Notes: generated by a model not told the origin, from the letters alone. Numbered from the stretch's first letter, positions 20,001 through 29,955 are shown. The stretch is 64,000 bases of DNA from Lewinellaceae bacterium (GCA_016711435.1 JADJSY010000003.1:1-64000); one strand, 5' to 3'. Numbers and translations: made by a program.

Positions 20001-20586
20001 ATGAAACAACAATTTGTCAGAATTATTGTCGCAATCTTGCTGGTTTCATCCGGCATCCATGCACAAACCCAACAAAATCAGTCTGCTATTTCTCTTGAAG
20101 TGGACCCGGCCCCATTTATCCCGGGCGGCTATTCCATCAGCCTGAAATTCAGCCCTCGTACGTCAAACCATATCACCATCATGGGCTCGGGTTACAGTTC
20201 CGGACTTCCAGACAAAATGATGAGCAAGTCTAATTACGAAAAGGATTCAGGGATCTTAAAATTGAAACCAGTTACGCGCTCTTTATCGATTATTTTATTA
20301 ACTCGAAGAGAACAGGCTTTCATGCCGGACCATCGGTGTTCTTCTATTCCAAATCGGTGGCAAGCAATTTTGACGCGACGAGACAAGGCTTCAAGAGTAT
20401 TTATCCCAATTTAGGAATGGATACCTATACAAACCCTTTAAAAATCGGGCTTGTACCTCGATCCCTGGTTCAATATTGGTAAAGAAATAGTCACGAATAG
20501 AAATGACGTCCCGCAAGGCGACATTTTATTCCGGACAGATTTTCATACATCCTGCCATTCACGTTGGCTACCAGTTCCTGTTTTAA
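20001..20586 (+). pseudogene. Secreted beta-barrel protein, frameshifted
   Basis: The ATG at 20001 opens a good signal peptide (MKQQFVRIIVAILLVSSGIHAQ). Barrel-like strands follow ('FIPGGYSISLKFSP'). After shifts near 20245 and 20430 the sequence continues as 'ETSYALFIDYFINSK', 'LYLDPWFNIGKEIV', and ends 'HPAIHVGYQFLF' with stop at 20584-20586. The terminal aromatic residue fits an outer-membrane barrel. At least three frame changes. No named family. Confidence 0.55.
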
Positions 20587-20623
20587 ACCGCGGCAAGCCT
20601 GCCGGCGCATTCAGACCACGAGT

Positions 20624-20758
20624 TTATTGCAGTTCGCCCAGCAGCCGTATCTCGTAAGCATACCCATTAGGGGACATGTCTTCCAGTTGTATCCTGAAAT
20701 ACCTGAACCAATATATCAGTGTCCCGAATTGGTCGGATCGGTAGATAGTATTTGTCAT
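20624..20758 (-). other. Possible small reverse-strand ORF or gene remnant
   Basis: From the ATG at 20758 the reverse strand reads MTNTIYRSDQFGTLIYW...YEIRLLGELQ, about 44 residues with coding-like composition. It lies between two damaged forward genes, with its start 30 bp from the next forward gene's ATG. It could be a remnant or chance. No family recognised. Confidence 0.25.
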
Positions 20759-20787
20759 GGGCCATTTTTGCAAAAATTCCTGTTGAT

Positions 20788-22180
20788 ATGAAAAACACAC
20801 TCTATTGCCTTGCTTTCCTTGCCGTACAGGCAACCGCTCAAAACACAACCCCGGATTCCCCGATGGATGCCCAGCAGTACGGCGTTGTCCTGGATCACCC
20901 GGGTATGCAGCATGTCGTAGTCAAACCAGACGTCCGCTTTTTGGATGATGCAAAAGGAAAACTCCACATGGACGTTTACCTGCCGCCCGGAATGAAAAAA
21001 CAGGAGAAACGACCGGCAATTGTTTTCCTGAACGGTATCGGCGATGATGCCGGGCAACCAAAAGTGAAAAGTTGGGGCATTTATACCTCCTGGCCTCGCC
21101 TGATGGCTGCAAACGGTTACATCGGCATTTCGATGGAATCTGATGGAAACCGTATCCAGGAATCCCTCCAGGGCATTTTCGATTTTATCGCCAAAAACGG
21201 CGAGGCATACCACATCGATGCGGAAAGACTGGGGTGTACGCCGCTTCGGCAAATGTGAAGTATTGCATGACCTACCTGATGGGCGAACACGCATCCAAAG
21301 GCATCCGGGCGGCAGCGCTTTATTACGGCTGGCCTCCCTGCGGACCTGTATCGGAAAGACCTGCCCGTATTGAATGTGGTTGCAGAAAGTGATGCCGGCC
21401 CCGGCGTTTACGACCAGCTCTGGAAAGAGGTGCTGGTCAACCATGCGCCCTGGACGATTAAAATGGCGTCGAACCTTCCGCATGCTTTTGACGCTTTTTC
21501 GGACAACGACGAATCCCGTCGGGTCATCCTAGAAACCATTTCCTTCTGGAAAACTACCTCGACCCCGTTCCTGCGCCTTCCTGGAAACATTCCAAAGGGC
21601 GGGATATAATCGCTTTGTTATATGCAAACAACCATGAAAAAGCGCTTCCCATGTTAAAGTCGATGGCCGTGGAATACCCGACAGATGTCCAAACTCTTTT
21701 CCACGTACGCCTTTGAATTGACCCGGGCAAATCAGTCGGCGGAAGCGGAACAGGTATATAAAAAATTACTGAATCTGGATCCTCAGAACATAAACGCCAT
21801 GGCTAATCTTATCGCCGTGTATTACCGGCAAAATAAAACCGCCGAGGCGGAACGGCAGTTATCCGTAGCAATCCAGTCCGGGAAAATGGACGCCGGCGCC
21901 TATTCCAATCTGGGGATTCACCTGCCTCGTGGTGGGGAAGGACATTGAAGCCGCGAAGTATTATGAAATCGCCGTCTCTATGAAACCCAGTGGTTGGGAC
22001 TACTACAACCTCGGTTGCGCCTATTCCAAAAGCAACAACCCCGATAAGGCATTTGCGGCCCTCGAAAAATCCATTGAATACGGTAATAATTTGAGGAGCC
22101 AGTTTGAAAACGACTCGGACTTGTTTCCTTGAAGGCGGACGGCAGGTTTAAAGCGCTGCGTTGGAAAAGACGAAGATGAG
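20788..22180 (+). pseudogene. Secreted alpha/beta hydrolase fused to TPR repeats, frameshifted
   Basis: A single gene of about 460 residues can be followed through four or more shifts. It starts with a signal peptide (MKNTLYCLAFLAVQATAQ). A dienelactone-hydrolase-like alpha/beta fold follows ('KLHMDVYLPPG', 'PAIVFLNGIGDD', 'WPRLMAANGYIG', 'AYHIDAERLG', 'SKGIRAAALYYG', 'NLPHAFDAF'). A linker leads to TPR repeats ('AEQVYKKLLNLDPQNINAMANL', and 'YYNLGCAYSKSNNPDKAF'). The nucleophile region falls at a shift near 21235, where ASANVKY replaces the usual G-x-S-x-G. It is followed at once by an inverted repeat that overlaps its last codons. Confidence 0.65.
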
Positions 22181-22292
22181 GGTTGATAAAGGTTGATGAG
22201 GTTGATATTCATCCACCTCGAAGAACCATGCAATTTCCCCTTTTCGAGTGGATGAATATCAACCCATCAACCTTTATCAACCCTCATCAACC
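22175..22292. repeat. 48-bp inverted repeat with GGTTGAT-type word arms
   Basis: Left arm 22175-22222 and right arm 22243-22292 pair over about 48 bp with two small differences, around a 20-nt loop. Arms are 10-nt words GGTTGATGAG/GGTTGATAAA followed by GTTGATATTCATCCAC. The same core (GTTGATATACATCCAC) occurs in the element at 38029-38153, so the two are copies of one family. It lies between convergent genes. Confidence 0.9.
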
Positions 22293-22315
22293 TTTTGAGA
22301 CACCCTCATCAACTA

Positions 22316-22510
22316 TCACACTTCGTCCTTCATCGTGCGTACAAGTCCCATGCCGGCTGTAAAAAAGACACCTCCGAGTATGCCGAAAATGGCAATGGTT
22401 TTGACGTCGCGCATACCGCCTCCGGTGTTTGCCAGCAATACGGCTGCATAAATAAGTCCAAAAATACCAACAACGGTAAGCAACACTCCAAAAATTCTTT
22501 TGATGTTCAT
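22316..22510 (-). CDS. Small two-TM membrane protein (64 aa)
   Basis: 64 residues with two hydrophobic helices (about 8-28 and 38-58) joined by a short polar loop containing TGGGMRD, ending in a charged tail (RTMKDEV). No domain name is known to me, but such proteins recur in Bacteroidota. It converges on the damaged hydrolase gene and is separated from it by an inverted repeat. Confidence 0.65.
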   Translation of the reverse strand: MNIKRIFGVLLTVVGIFGLIYAAVLLANTGGGMRDVKTIAIFGILGGVFFTAGMGLVRTMKDEV

Positions 22511-22796
22511 ATAGTAGATTTTGAACTGCCCTGTTCGATTTTAGTAAAAAGCAACAGATTTATGGGTACCAAATCTCGAAATGAGGAGTATCTCCCGTTC
22601 GAAGACCTTATCGACCTGAACAATATGGCACAGTTCATCGCTACCTTCATGGACAGGCAGTAAAACAGGTGGATCAGGGCATTGTTCAAATCGAAATCCG
22701 TACGTACGTTTGTAAGCAATTTGTTAGTGGCTGTCACTTTCGCTGATGTGGTAGTGTTAAGGCCCTGATATACAGGCTCGATAAATTTCGTACGTT
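22511..22796. other. Gap without a convincing gene
   Basis: Open frames exist on both strands (22295-22663 forward, 22507-22737 reverse), but neither has recognisable sequence and the forward one is antisense to the small membrane gene. The last bases (GATAAATTTCGTACGTT before the ATG at 22797) are AT-rich and may contain the promoter of the next operon. Confidence 0.4.
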
Positions 22797-23942
22797 ATGA
22801 GCACATTCAGTACCCTTTCAGAAGTGGAGCGCATTGCTGCAATGCAGGACCCTGTGGTTCGGAATTTTCAGATTACCCAAAGTTACTATGAGCTGTCTTT
22901 GGCGATGACGAAACGAACCGGCGCCTGTGCCAATTGGTGTACGTTTGCCACCTGGGCTTCCCGGCAAGCTGGTCAGACCATTCGCGGGGAAGACCTTTCC
23001 ACAGCCCTGGAAAACTATCTTGCGGCCGCTCCTTCCATCAGTCAGGCTGTTACTGACATTGTAGAAAGGGGCCTGGAAAGGGGTGTCCGGATGGATAAAC
23101 AGGGGATTTCCAGACTGGTGTGGGAAATAATAGACCCCGCAGCGGCTATGAGCCGGGCCGCTGCGGCTGTTGCCCGCGGCAATCAAAAAGTGTTTGTGGA
23201 AATAGGCCGGGAGTTTGCCCTGTTTCTGGAAACATGCCTGAACGACAGCGCCTACAACGCCGAAAATATCGCCCGCTTTTGCAACGAACTCAAGCCCGGC
23301 GACCCGCCCGATGGTCAACGCTATTTAAAACAAGCGTTTATGCGGTATTACCAGGCTTTTTTTGAGCCGGACAGGAAGAAAAAAGCCGAGCATATTTTAT
23401 TGGCAAATATCGAAATCGGCTTCCATGAGCAGACCCGCCTGCAGCCGGAAATTGCCGAAGCCATGGAAGCATCGGTGATTGACCCCCGGCAGTTCAAAGA
23501 CAAACTTCTTATCGCGCTTTTTCCGAATCAAAACTGGCTATTCCAACTGATTTCGATCATCAGGAACTTGCTCGGCATACCTTCACCATTAGATGTCGCC
23601 GCAGGCAAATTCGCAGCGGAGGCCCGGCATCGCATCCGCTTGTTTCTTTCAGCCCACCTGATGGAACTCAACTTTCCAAAAGGAGTCAACTTGCGCCTTG
23701 GTCAGGATTTGAGCGCCGGCTTCCCGGCAGTTTTGCAGCATTTGACAGACCCCGAACTGATGGAGATGTTGAAAAAAATGGACCCGACTCCGGATAGTCT
23801 GAAGGATACCGCTGCAACAGACTGGGCCAATCTGTCTGACCGGCTTCATTTTATCGGCGATCTTTTCCGATGCTACCAGGAAACGCCCGATTTGCTTGAG
23901 CCACCTTTCGACCCCGACCATGACCTTAAAGACAACAGGTAA
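22797..23942 (+). CDS. Hypothetical protein (381 aa), first gene of a sensor operon
   Basis: No family recognised. The protein is mostly helical, soluble and without a signal peptide. The N-terminal segment has 'GACANWCTFATWASRQAG', a Cys/Trp-rich motif, then several amphipathic helices. Residues about 235-260 form a moderately hydrophobic stretch. Its 3' end overlaps the start of the histidine kinase by 23 bp, implying translational coupling and a functional link to signalling. Intact, unlike its upstream neighbours. Confidence 0.7.
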   Translation: MSTFSTLSEVERIAAMQDPVVRNFQITQSYYELSLAMTKRTGACANWCTFATWASRQAGQTIRGEDLSTALENYLAAAPSISQAVTDIVERGLERGVRMDKQGISRLVWEIIDPAAAMSRAAAAVARGNQKVFVEIGREFALFLETCLNDSAYNAENIARFCNELKPGDPPDGQRYLKQAFMRYYQAFFEPDRKKKAEHILLANIEIGFHEQTRLQPEIAEAMEASVIDPRQFKDKLLIALFPNQNWLFQLISIIRNLLGIPSPLDVAAGKFAAEARHRIRLFLSAHLMELNFPKGVNLRLGQDLSAGFPAVLQHLTDPELMEMLKKMDPTPDSLKDTAATDWANLSDRLHFIGDLFRCYQETPDLLEPPFDPDHDLKDNR

Positions 23943-25854
23943 CGCCGCACACGCGCCTTCCTTTTTATGCTGCCTTTTCCTGTTTTGTTTTTTCCCGGCG
24001 GGCGCTCAGGCACAGCCTGCCGTCTGCCATTTACCTGCCGGTTTCCAATCCATTTCGACCCTTGCCTGCACAAGCGTTTTAACCGACCCCGATCACCGCT
24101 ATACTGCTGCCAAAGCCTTTGAAGCGCTGTCGGAGGGAAAATTTGTACCTTATACAACGCCAGGCAATATCTTGAAGCAGCGGAAAGCGCAGGCAACCTG
24201 GCTTTCCTTTAGCATACATAACCAAACCGGCGACACCCTCGACCTGATTTTTTTATTCAAAGATTTAAAAGAAGCCTGGAGGATAGATGAGCGGAATTTG
24301 AAAAAGATACCACATGCCGGGCACCATGTCGTCTACGATGTGTCCGGCTTACTGACCTTACCGGAGCGGATGTTTTTCACTTATCAGTTGCCGCCGGCGT
24401 CTTCTGAAACTTTTTTATGCTTGTCGGACTATCCGCTTCCAAACAAATCAATTGCTCCGGAAGTGTTTGAAATCCGATCCTTTGAGCGCGCGAAAAACAA
24501 AGAGCTGCGATTTGTTACCCTGTTCAACGGTATGATTTTCGGGGCGGGGCTAATGGTAGTATTCATGTCGCTCATTTTTTACTGGCAGGTGCGCGATCGG
24601 ATCCTGCCTGCTTATGCGCTTTACATTTTTGTTTTTCTTGTCTATTTGTGGCGCGACTTTGAGTACATGAACCTGCAATTTTTTTCCACGCTGGGTTCTG
24701 TGCGGTGGTTTTATACCAAATCGCTGTTGCCCGCTGCCATCAGCTGGAGCTATATGATTTTCATCCGGCGTCTGCTCGACATACCGGTGCATTTTCAAAC
24801 AGTTGGAAAAATATTAAACGCATCGGCTGTGCTGGTACTGGTCTGCCTGCTGCTGGATGTCATATTGATAAACTATTCATTTGCATGGAGTTATGCATTT
24901 TCGCCGCATATCATGAGCGTTTTGCTTTTCCTGACGCTGTTGCCGGTCAGTTTCCATTTTTTAAAGTCGGGAGAAGTGGTCGCAAAATTTGTTGCAGCCG
25001 GTTCTTTTTTCCTCGTGGTGGGTGGCGTGAGCATATCCCTGTTGCCTGTTCACATTCATTCCTGGGTCGTTCGGGCTACTTTTTTGCTGGAACTTTGCTG
25101 CTTCACCGCTGCCATCGGCTATAAAAGCAGGTTGTTGTTGCATCAAAAACGACAGGTCGAAAAGGAACTTTCTGAAAAAGCAGCCCGGCACCAGTGGGAA
25201 TTAGAGACTCAAATAGCGGTAGAGAAAGCCATTGTGACCGAACGCCTGCGCACCCGCATTGCCCAGGACATCCATGACGAGGTGGGTAGTAGTCTGACTA
25301 AAATTTCCCTGTCCGCGCAGGTGGCTGCCCGTCTGCCCGACTTGAGCGCAACGGAATTGAAAGCGCGCATGGAAAAACTCGGTGCAGATGCCCGGCACGC
25401 TGCCGGACATTTACGGGAAATCGTTTTCGCCATCAATCCGGATTTCGACCGCTTTGTGGAAATGCAGGCATATTTTCGGGAAAACGCCCGCGAGTTTTGG
25501 AATGGAACCAACGTGAAGGCGCATTATATTTTTGAAACAAACGAATCGAATCCAACTGTACCGCCCGACGTGAAGCGGCAACTGCTGCTCGTTTTCAAGG
25601 AAGCGCAAAACAATGTGGCAAAACATGCCGGCGCCTCCGAGGTCTGGTTGACTTTTCAGATGACGAGTCCGGATAGATACTTGCTGGAGGTAAGGGACAA
25701 CGGACGCGGTTTTGTGGTTTCCAATAACAACGGTTTCGTGCAGGGCTTGAGCGGGATCAAAAAAAGAACGGACAGCATAGGAGCGACCCTTTCCATTGAA
25801 TCCGAACTGGGGAATGGTACTGTTGTACGTGTGGATGGCTCTATGTTGCTTTAA
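23920..25854 (+). CDS. 7TMR-DISM sensor histidine kinase (HisKA_3 type)
   Basis: 644 residues from the ATG at 23920 (a TTG at 23896 is also possible). Signal peptide (...FPAGAQAQ), periplasmic 7TMR-DISM extracellular domain (about 30-190), then seven membrane helices (about 200-400) and a coiled linker. The HisKA_3 box 'IAQDIHDEVGSSLTK' places the phospho-accepting His near residue 452. ATP-binding boxes: 'FKEAQNNVAKHAGAS' (N box), 'DNGRGF' (G1) and 'GLSGIKKR'. It phosphorylates a NarL-type regulator, most likely the one encoded 160 bp downstream. Ligand unknown. Confidence 0.93.
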   Translation: MTLKTTGNAAHAPSFLCCLFLFCFFPAGAQAQPAVCHLPAGFQSISTLACTSVLTDPDHRYTAAKAFEALSEGKFVPYTTPGNILKQRKAQATWLSFSIHNQTGDTLDLIFLFKDLKEAWRIDERNLKKIPHAGHHVVYDVSGLLTLPERMFFTYQLPPASSETFLCLSDYPLPNKSIAPEVFEIRSFERAKNKELRFVTLFNGMIFGAGLMVVFMSLIFYWQVRDRILPAYALYIFVFLVYLWRDFEYMNLQFFSTLGSVRWFYTKSLLPAAISWSYMIFIRRLLDIPVHFQTVGKILNASAVLVLVCLLLDVILINYSFAWSYAFSPHIMSVLLFLTLLPVSFHFLKSGEVVAKFVAAGSFFLVVGGVSISLLPVHIHSWVVRATFLLELCCFTAAIGYKSRLLLHQKRQVEKELSEKAARHQWELETQIAVEKAIVTERLRTRIAQDIHDEVGSSLTKISLSAQVAARLPDLSATELKARMEKLGADARHAAGHLREIVFAINPDFDRFVEMQAYFRENAREFWNGTNVKAHYIFETNESNPTVPPDVKRQLLLVFKEAQNNVAKHAGASEVWLTFQMTSPDRYLLEVRDNGRGFVVSNNNGFVQGLSGIKKRTDSIGATLSIESELGNGTVVRVDGSMLL

Positions 25855-25914
25855 TCATTCATCCCTTCATCCCTCATTCCTGTCCTGTGCGAATGGAAGG
25901 CTCGTTATTGCCAT

Positions 25915-25938
25915 AATTTCACACGTTCGTGGTATTGT
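25915..25938 (+). promoter_or_regulatory. Shared 24-nt motif, copy 1 (upstream of the response regulator)
   Basis: Pattern AATTTCAYACG, two bases, YGTGGTATTGT. It matches 20/24 with 26654-26677. The centre CACACG-TT-CGTG is partly palindromic, as operators often are. It lies 78 bp upstream of the regulator start at 26016. Candidate binding site or promoter element. Confidence 0.35.
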
Positions 25939-26015
25939 GTTGAGACGACAACTTCTCTACATTTACTGCTGCCACTCCTAATCTACAAATGCTAATACAT
26001 AACCGATCACTTAAA

Positions 26016-26642
26016 ATGCCCATCCGTGTAGCCATTGTAGAAGACGACGCTGAAATCCGCAAGATGACGGCTAGTCTTCTAAATTTTTACCCTGACATAG
26101 AATGCGTGGGCGCATTTGGTGACGCAGAGGGCTTCGAAGAAAATCTGCCGTCGCTGCGCCCGGATGTTGTGCTCATGGACATCGGACTGCCGGGGCGTAG
26201 CGGCATCGAGTGCGTACGGGATTGCCGGAAAAAAAACACCGGCGTTGAATTTGTCATGTTTACTGACCACACCGATACGAAGGAAGTATTTGAAGCCCTC
26301 GCAGCCGGGGCATCGGGCTATGTGCTCAAAGGCGGTACGCCGGAGCGCCTTGCGGAAGATATTCGGGAAGTGCAGGCAGGCGGCTCTCCCATGTCGAGGC
26401 AAATCAGCCGAATGGTGGCAGCGTCGTTCCAGCGAATGGAACCGAAACATCCTCATTTGGAGAAACTCAGCCCGCAGGAGTGGGAGGTGCTGCATGGCCT
26501 GGACAAGGGTTGGTCATACAAGGAAATCGCTGCGCAACGCTACGTCTCCGAGCACACCGTGCGGACACAGGTGCGCAGCATTTATGAAAAATTGCAAGTA
26601 CATACCCGGACGGAGGCGCTCAATCTACTACATGGTCGCTGA
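26016..26642 (+). CDS. NarL/LuxR-family response regulator
   Basis: 208 residues from the ATG at 26016 (MPIRVAIVEDD); an upstream in-frame ATG at 25989 is less likely. Receiver domain: acidic pair near 10-11, phospho-acceptor Asp55 in 'VVLMDIGLPG', Thr in 'VMFTDHTD' and Lys in 'GYVLKGG'. The C-terminal LuxR helix-turn-helix reads 'LSPQEWEVLHGLDKGWSYKE' followed by 'VSEHTVRTQVRSIYEKLQV'. It is the likely partner of the adjacent 7TM-DISM kinase. Confidence 0.95.
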   Translation: MPIRVAIVEDDAEIRKMTASLLNFYPDIECVGAFGDAEGFEENLPSLRPDVVLMDIGLPGRSGIECVRDCRKKNTGVEFVMFTDHTDTKEVFEALAAGASGYVLKGGTPERLAEDIREVQAGGSPMSRQISRMVAASFQRMEPKHPHLEKLSPQEWEVLHGLDKGWSYKEIAAQRYVSEHTVRTQVRSIYEKLQVHTRTEALNLLHGR

Positions 26643-27048
26643 GGAGTTGTATCAATTTCATACGAATGTGGTATTGTCGGCCCCGGAGGCAGATATTATT
26701 TTTGCCCAGCCTTAAACCCCAAAAAACCGGCATTTTGTTGTTTCCATTGTCCCCCTAATATCTCTTAAAATCAAAACCTTATGAAATCAACCGCCACCAC
26801 TTCTGCTCCCTTTAACTCTTTTTTCAAGAACCGACCAACTTCGACACATCCATGATGATTGTGCCGAAGCCTTCTCATTAATGCCCGGACTCCCGGCTCC
26901 CGATTACACTTTCCAGTAGCATTTTATATCTGTAACAGCCGCCGCTCCCGGCGCCTTTTCGCTTTTCCCACCATCTACGGCACGTTCCATTTAATTGGCG
27001 AATTCAACCGGCAGGGCCGCACCTTTTTTCACTTTTAAAACTACCACA
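26643..27048. other. 406-bp gap with a second copy of the 24-nt motif
   Basis: No convincing gene. A 24-codon frame from the ATG near 26781 (starts MKSTATTSAPF) is probably chance or a remnant. The region carries the AATTTCATACG...GTGGTATTGT motif at 26654-26677 and an AT/C-rich leader before the T9SS gene. Confidence 0.4.
26654..26677 (+). promoter_or_regulatory. Shared 24-nt motif, copy 2 (upstream of the T9SS gene)
   Basis: Same pattern as 25915-25938 with four differences. It lies 12 bp after the regulator stop and about 370 bp before the next coding sequence. Two copies flanking a response-regulator gene suggest autoregulation and control of the secreted protein, but this is inference. 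Confidence 0.35.
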
Positions 27049-29362
27049 ATGAAAAAAAGCCTTCTCTTTCTCCTCTTTGCAGGTTTAAGCCTGCCCCTAT
27101 TTGCCCAATGGCAAAAGATGTCCACTAATTTGCCGGACAGCGCGCTCGTCAACTGGATTTCATCGCCCAGCCCCAATGTAGTGTGGGGAACGAGCGTGGA
27201 CTGGGCCGAGTTCGGCATTGAACCGCAGCCCTTTATTGTCCGAACCATCGACGGTGGCGCCACTTGGACGACCAGCCTGTTCAAAGACACTTACAGCGAA
27301 TGGGCAACTGACATCGCTGCCCTGGACGAAAACAATGCTTTCGTCATCACGTTCGATTTTGCCACCGGTGAGGGCAGCGTTTATCGGACCAGCGACGGCG
27401 GCACTTCCTGGCAGGAACTCAATGAAGCCGATAACGGTATCGCTTTTGATGATCCATTCGGCTTTCCAAACATTGTTCATTTTTGGGATCACAAGAACGG
27501 CATCATCCTGGGTGACCCTGATATAACCGGCCATTTTGAAATCTATACCACCCGCGACGGCGGCGATCATTGGGTAAAAACGGAAGACCCCGATTTGCTT
27601 GCAGCTGCTGACGGTTCAGAATTTGGTACTTTTAACGGTTTTGGTGCAAATGGGGCCAACACCATTTTTTTTGCTTCCAGTCCGGTGCACCATCGCATTT
27701 TTAAATCGGACGACCGGGGTTTGAGCTGGAAGTTAGTGGAAAGTCCCTATGAGGGCGACACCACCAGTTTTAACAGTATCACGAGTTTTGTTTTCGAGGA
27801 CGAACGCCGGGGACTTGCCTTCACACAGTACAATCCCAACTACCCGGGCGGCTCACCGAACTCCAAAGCCCTCAGCTGCGTACAGATGACGGCGGCGAAA
27901 GCTGGCAACCCGTCACCACTGCCAATTATACAGAATACCAGGAACGCGGCGGCGCCGTAAAAGTACCCGGCGCTGATTGTCAATACGTTATCGGGCATTA
28001 TAACCAGGCTGTTTCCTATACGGACGACTGCGGCGCCAGCTACACCTACGATACAACCATTGCAGGCGTCGGCCTGGAATTTCACAGCCCGACCGATGGC
28101 TGGTTATCTTTATTTTACCTCGGTGGAACAGGAGGCGAGATAGCAAAATTCACAGGCAATCTCAGTCCTTCCACAATGCGGAACATCACCCTGCGGGTAG
28201 ATATGTCGGGCGTCTCTGTGAACCCGGCAGGCGTTCACCTCGCCTCCAGCCTGAATGGCTGGTCGACTTCGGCAACTCCGATGACGAGTGTCGGCAACGG
28301 CTATTACGAAGTCACCATGCAAGTACCGGTCGGTACCACCTTCAAATACAAGTTTATCAACGGCAACAGCTGGGGGCAAAACGAGAGCGTCCCGGCCGGT
28401 TGCAGCACCGTCAATTCAGAGGGCGGTACCGACCGGACGTACACCGTCGGTCAATGGGACGCCCGGCTGCCGGCCGTGTGTTTCGGCTCCTGCATCAGTT
28501 GTGGTGATGCCGCTCCGGCAGGCGCTTTTTATTGTGAAAATGGCAGCCTGCAATGCGAAATTTTCGACTGGTATGATGTCGGCGCTGTAAGTTCTCCGCG
28601 TTGGTCGGGCAATGGCGCAGATGTTACCAGCTACTACCACGGCTTTACGAATTATAGCGGTGGCAGATCGCTACATGTTGATAACGGGGACTGGGCAACC
28701 TATAAACTGGGCAATCGCGCGGGCAGTACCTATGAAATTTCCTTAAAAATGTACGTTCCCGGAAATCACGAGAGTCACTTCTCGCTACTCACTGATCAGG
28801 ACGACCCAAACAGCAGCGTGTTTGATTATACCTTGCAAACCAACCGTACCGCCTGGGACAGCGATGGGAGTTATCTGAATTACCCTCAAAACGAATGGTT
28901 CGATGTGAAAATCAGCGCAAACACAACGGACGGCCACATCAGCATTTGGGTCAACGGGGCGGAAGCCTGGAGTGGCAGCCGGCCAGCGTTCAACCAGTTG
29001 GGTGGCATTGCCTTCCACGGCTCCAAATATTCCGATTTCTTCGTGGACGACATCGCACTGAGGGATATAAACGACAGCAATTTCAAACCTTCGCCCGGCG
29101 TTGCCAGGTCGTTTGCCGGAAGTAAAATCTACCCCAACCCGGCTTCGGAAGTGTTGTTCGTTCCCTACGAATTTTCGACTTCCGGCAACCTGTCACTCAC
29201 GCTAACAGACGCTGCCGGCAGGACGGCATTTTTCACAGAACTGTCTGATGCTCAGGCAGGTGTGGAAGATATTCGATGCGAAGGATTTGCACCCGGGGTG
29301 TATTTTAAGAATAAAACACCTGACGGAGAGCGCACGGGCGGGTGGTGCTCCAAACGCCGTGA
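27049..29362 (+). CDS. T9SS-exported protein: BNR propeller, CBM-like domain and sorting domain (frameshifted)
   Basis: About 770 residues when joined. Signal peptide (MKKSLLFLLFAGLSLPLFAQ). An N-terminal beta-propeller carries Asp-box repeats ('TIDGGATW', 'TSDGGTSW', 'TRDGGDHW', 'SDDRGLSW'). After a shift near 27870 it continues 'RTDDGGESW'. A starch-binding-like domain follows ('VHLASSLNGWSTSATPM', 'TFKYKFINGNSWG'), then a LamG-like domain and a T9SS type A sorting domain beginning 'KIYPNPASEVL'. The open frame runs to 29405, but shifts near 29305 and 29335 give the expected ending LRIKHL...VVLQTP with stop at 29360-29362. Surface or secreted, perhaps polysaccharide-binding. Confidence 0.8.
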
Positions 29363-29382
29363 TGTTTGGCGGGCTCCAAGGC

Positions 29383-29528
29383 AGGTTGAGAATGTTGAGA
29401 GTTGAGAGTAGGGTTGAGAGTTGAAAGGTTGAGGGCCGCCTATTTGGTTAGGTGATCCTATAAAGAGTGGCCCAACCTTCTCAACTCTCAACCCCCCAAC
29501 ACTCTCAACATCTCAACTTCTCAACCCT
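29383..29528. repeat. Inverted repeat with GTTGAGA-type word arms
   Basis: The left arm 29383-29437 is built of GTTGAGA/GTTGAGAG words. The right arm 29469-29528 holds TCTCAAC/CTCAACC words. Both end at the inner GGCC. Pairing is imperfect but extends over more than 50 bp around a 31-nt loop. It fills most of the space between two co-directional genes. The remaining 29529-29628 is a leader with no gene. Confidence 0.8.
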
Positions 29529-29628
29529 CTTTCTGTACCATATGTGAATAATGCAACTCTTTCCTATAAATATGTAACGCCTGCCCGCACAAAGCGCCCA
29601 ATCTTTGCATAGTAATTATTGATTCACC

Positions 29629-29955
29629 ATGCAAACAACCACCACCATGGAAAAAAGTAAAAATGACCAGAGCAATCAAAATGCAGGCACCATGTTACAG
29701 CAAAAAACCAATGAGGATTTCAACAAGAAAAAACCAAATCCCAACGACCCTAACGAAAAAGAAGGCGCAAAGAAAAATGAGGTTCCAGACATCGGAGACG
29801 ATGAGATTGATCCCATAGAAGGCGAAGCCATCGACCCCGAAAATGATAAACCCGGTATTGAAGAGGGCAATGAGTCATCTACGGATGATCAAACAAACGA
29901 GGATAAAACTGCTGTAAGAGAACCTGAAATTTTCAAATATACCGGCAGTGAATAA
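29629..29955 (+). CDS. Acidic low-complexity protein (108 aa)
   Basis: 108 residues, strongly charged and probably disordered: an Asn/Lys-rich first half (KKKPNPNDPNEKEGAKK) and an acidic second half (DIGDDEIDPIEGEAIDPE). No signal peptide or membrane segment. Similar short proteins with 'DIGDDEI..IEG' recur in Bacteroidota, function unknown. ATG at 29629 or 29647. It abuts the next gene (stop, then ATG at 29956). Confidence 0.7.
   Translation: MQTTTTMEKSKNDQSNQNAGTMLQQKTNEDFNKKKPNPNDPNEKEGAKKNEVPDIGDDEIDPIEGEAIDPENDKPGIEEGNESSTDDQTNEDKTAVREPEIFKYTGSE

Noticed and set aside
22295..22663. A 122-codon forward frame
   Set aside because: Its first half is antisense to a good two-TM protein and the rest lacks coding character.
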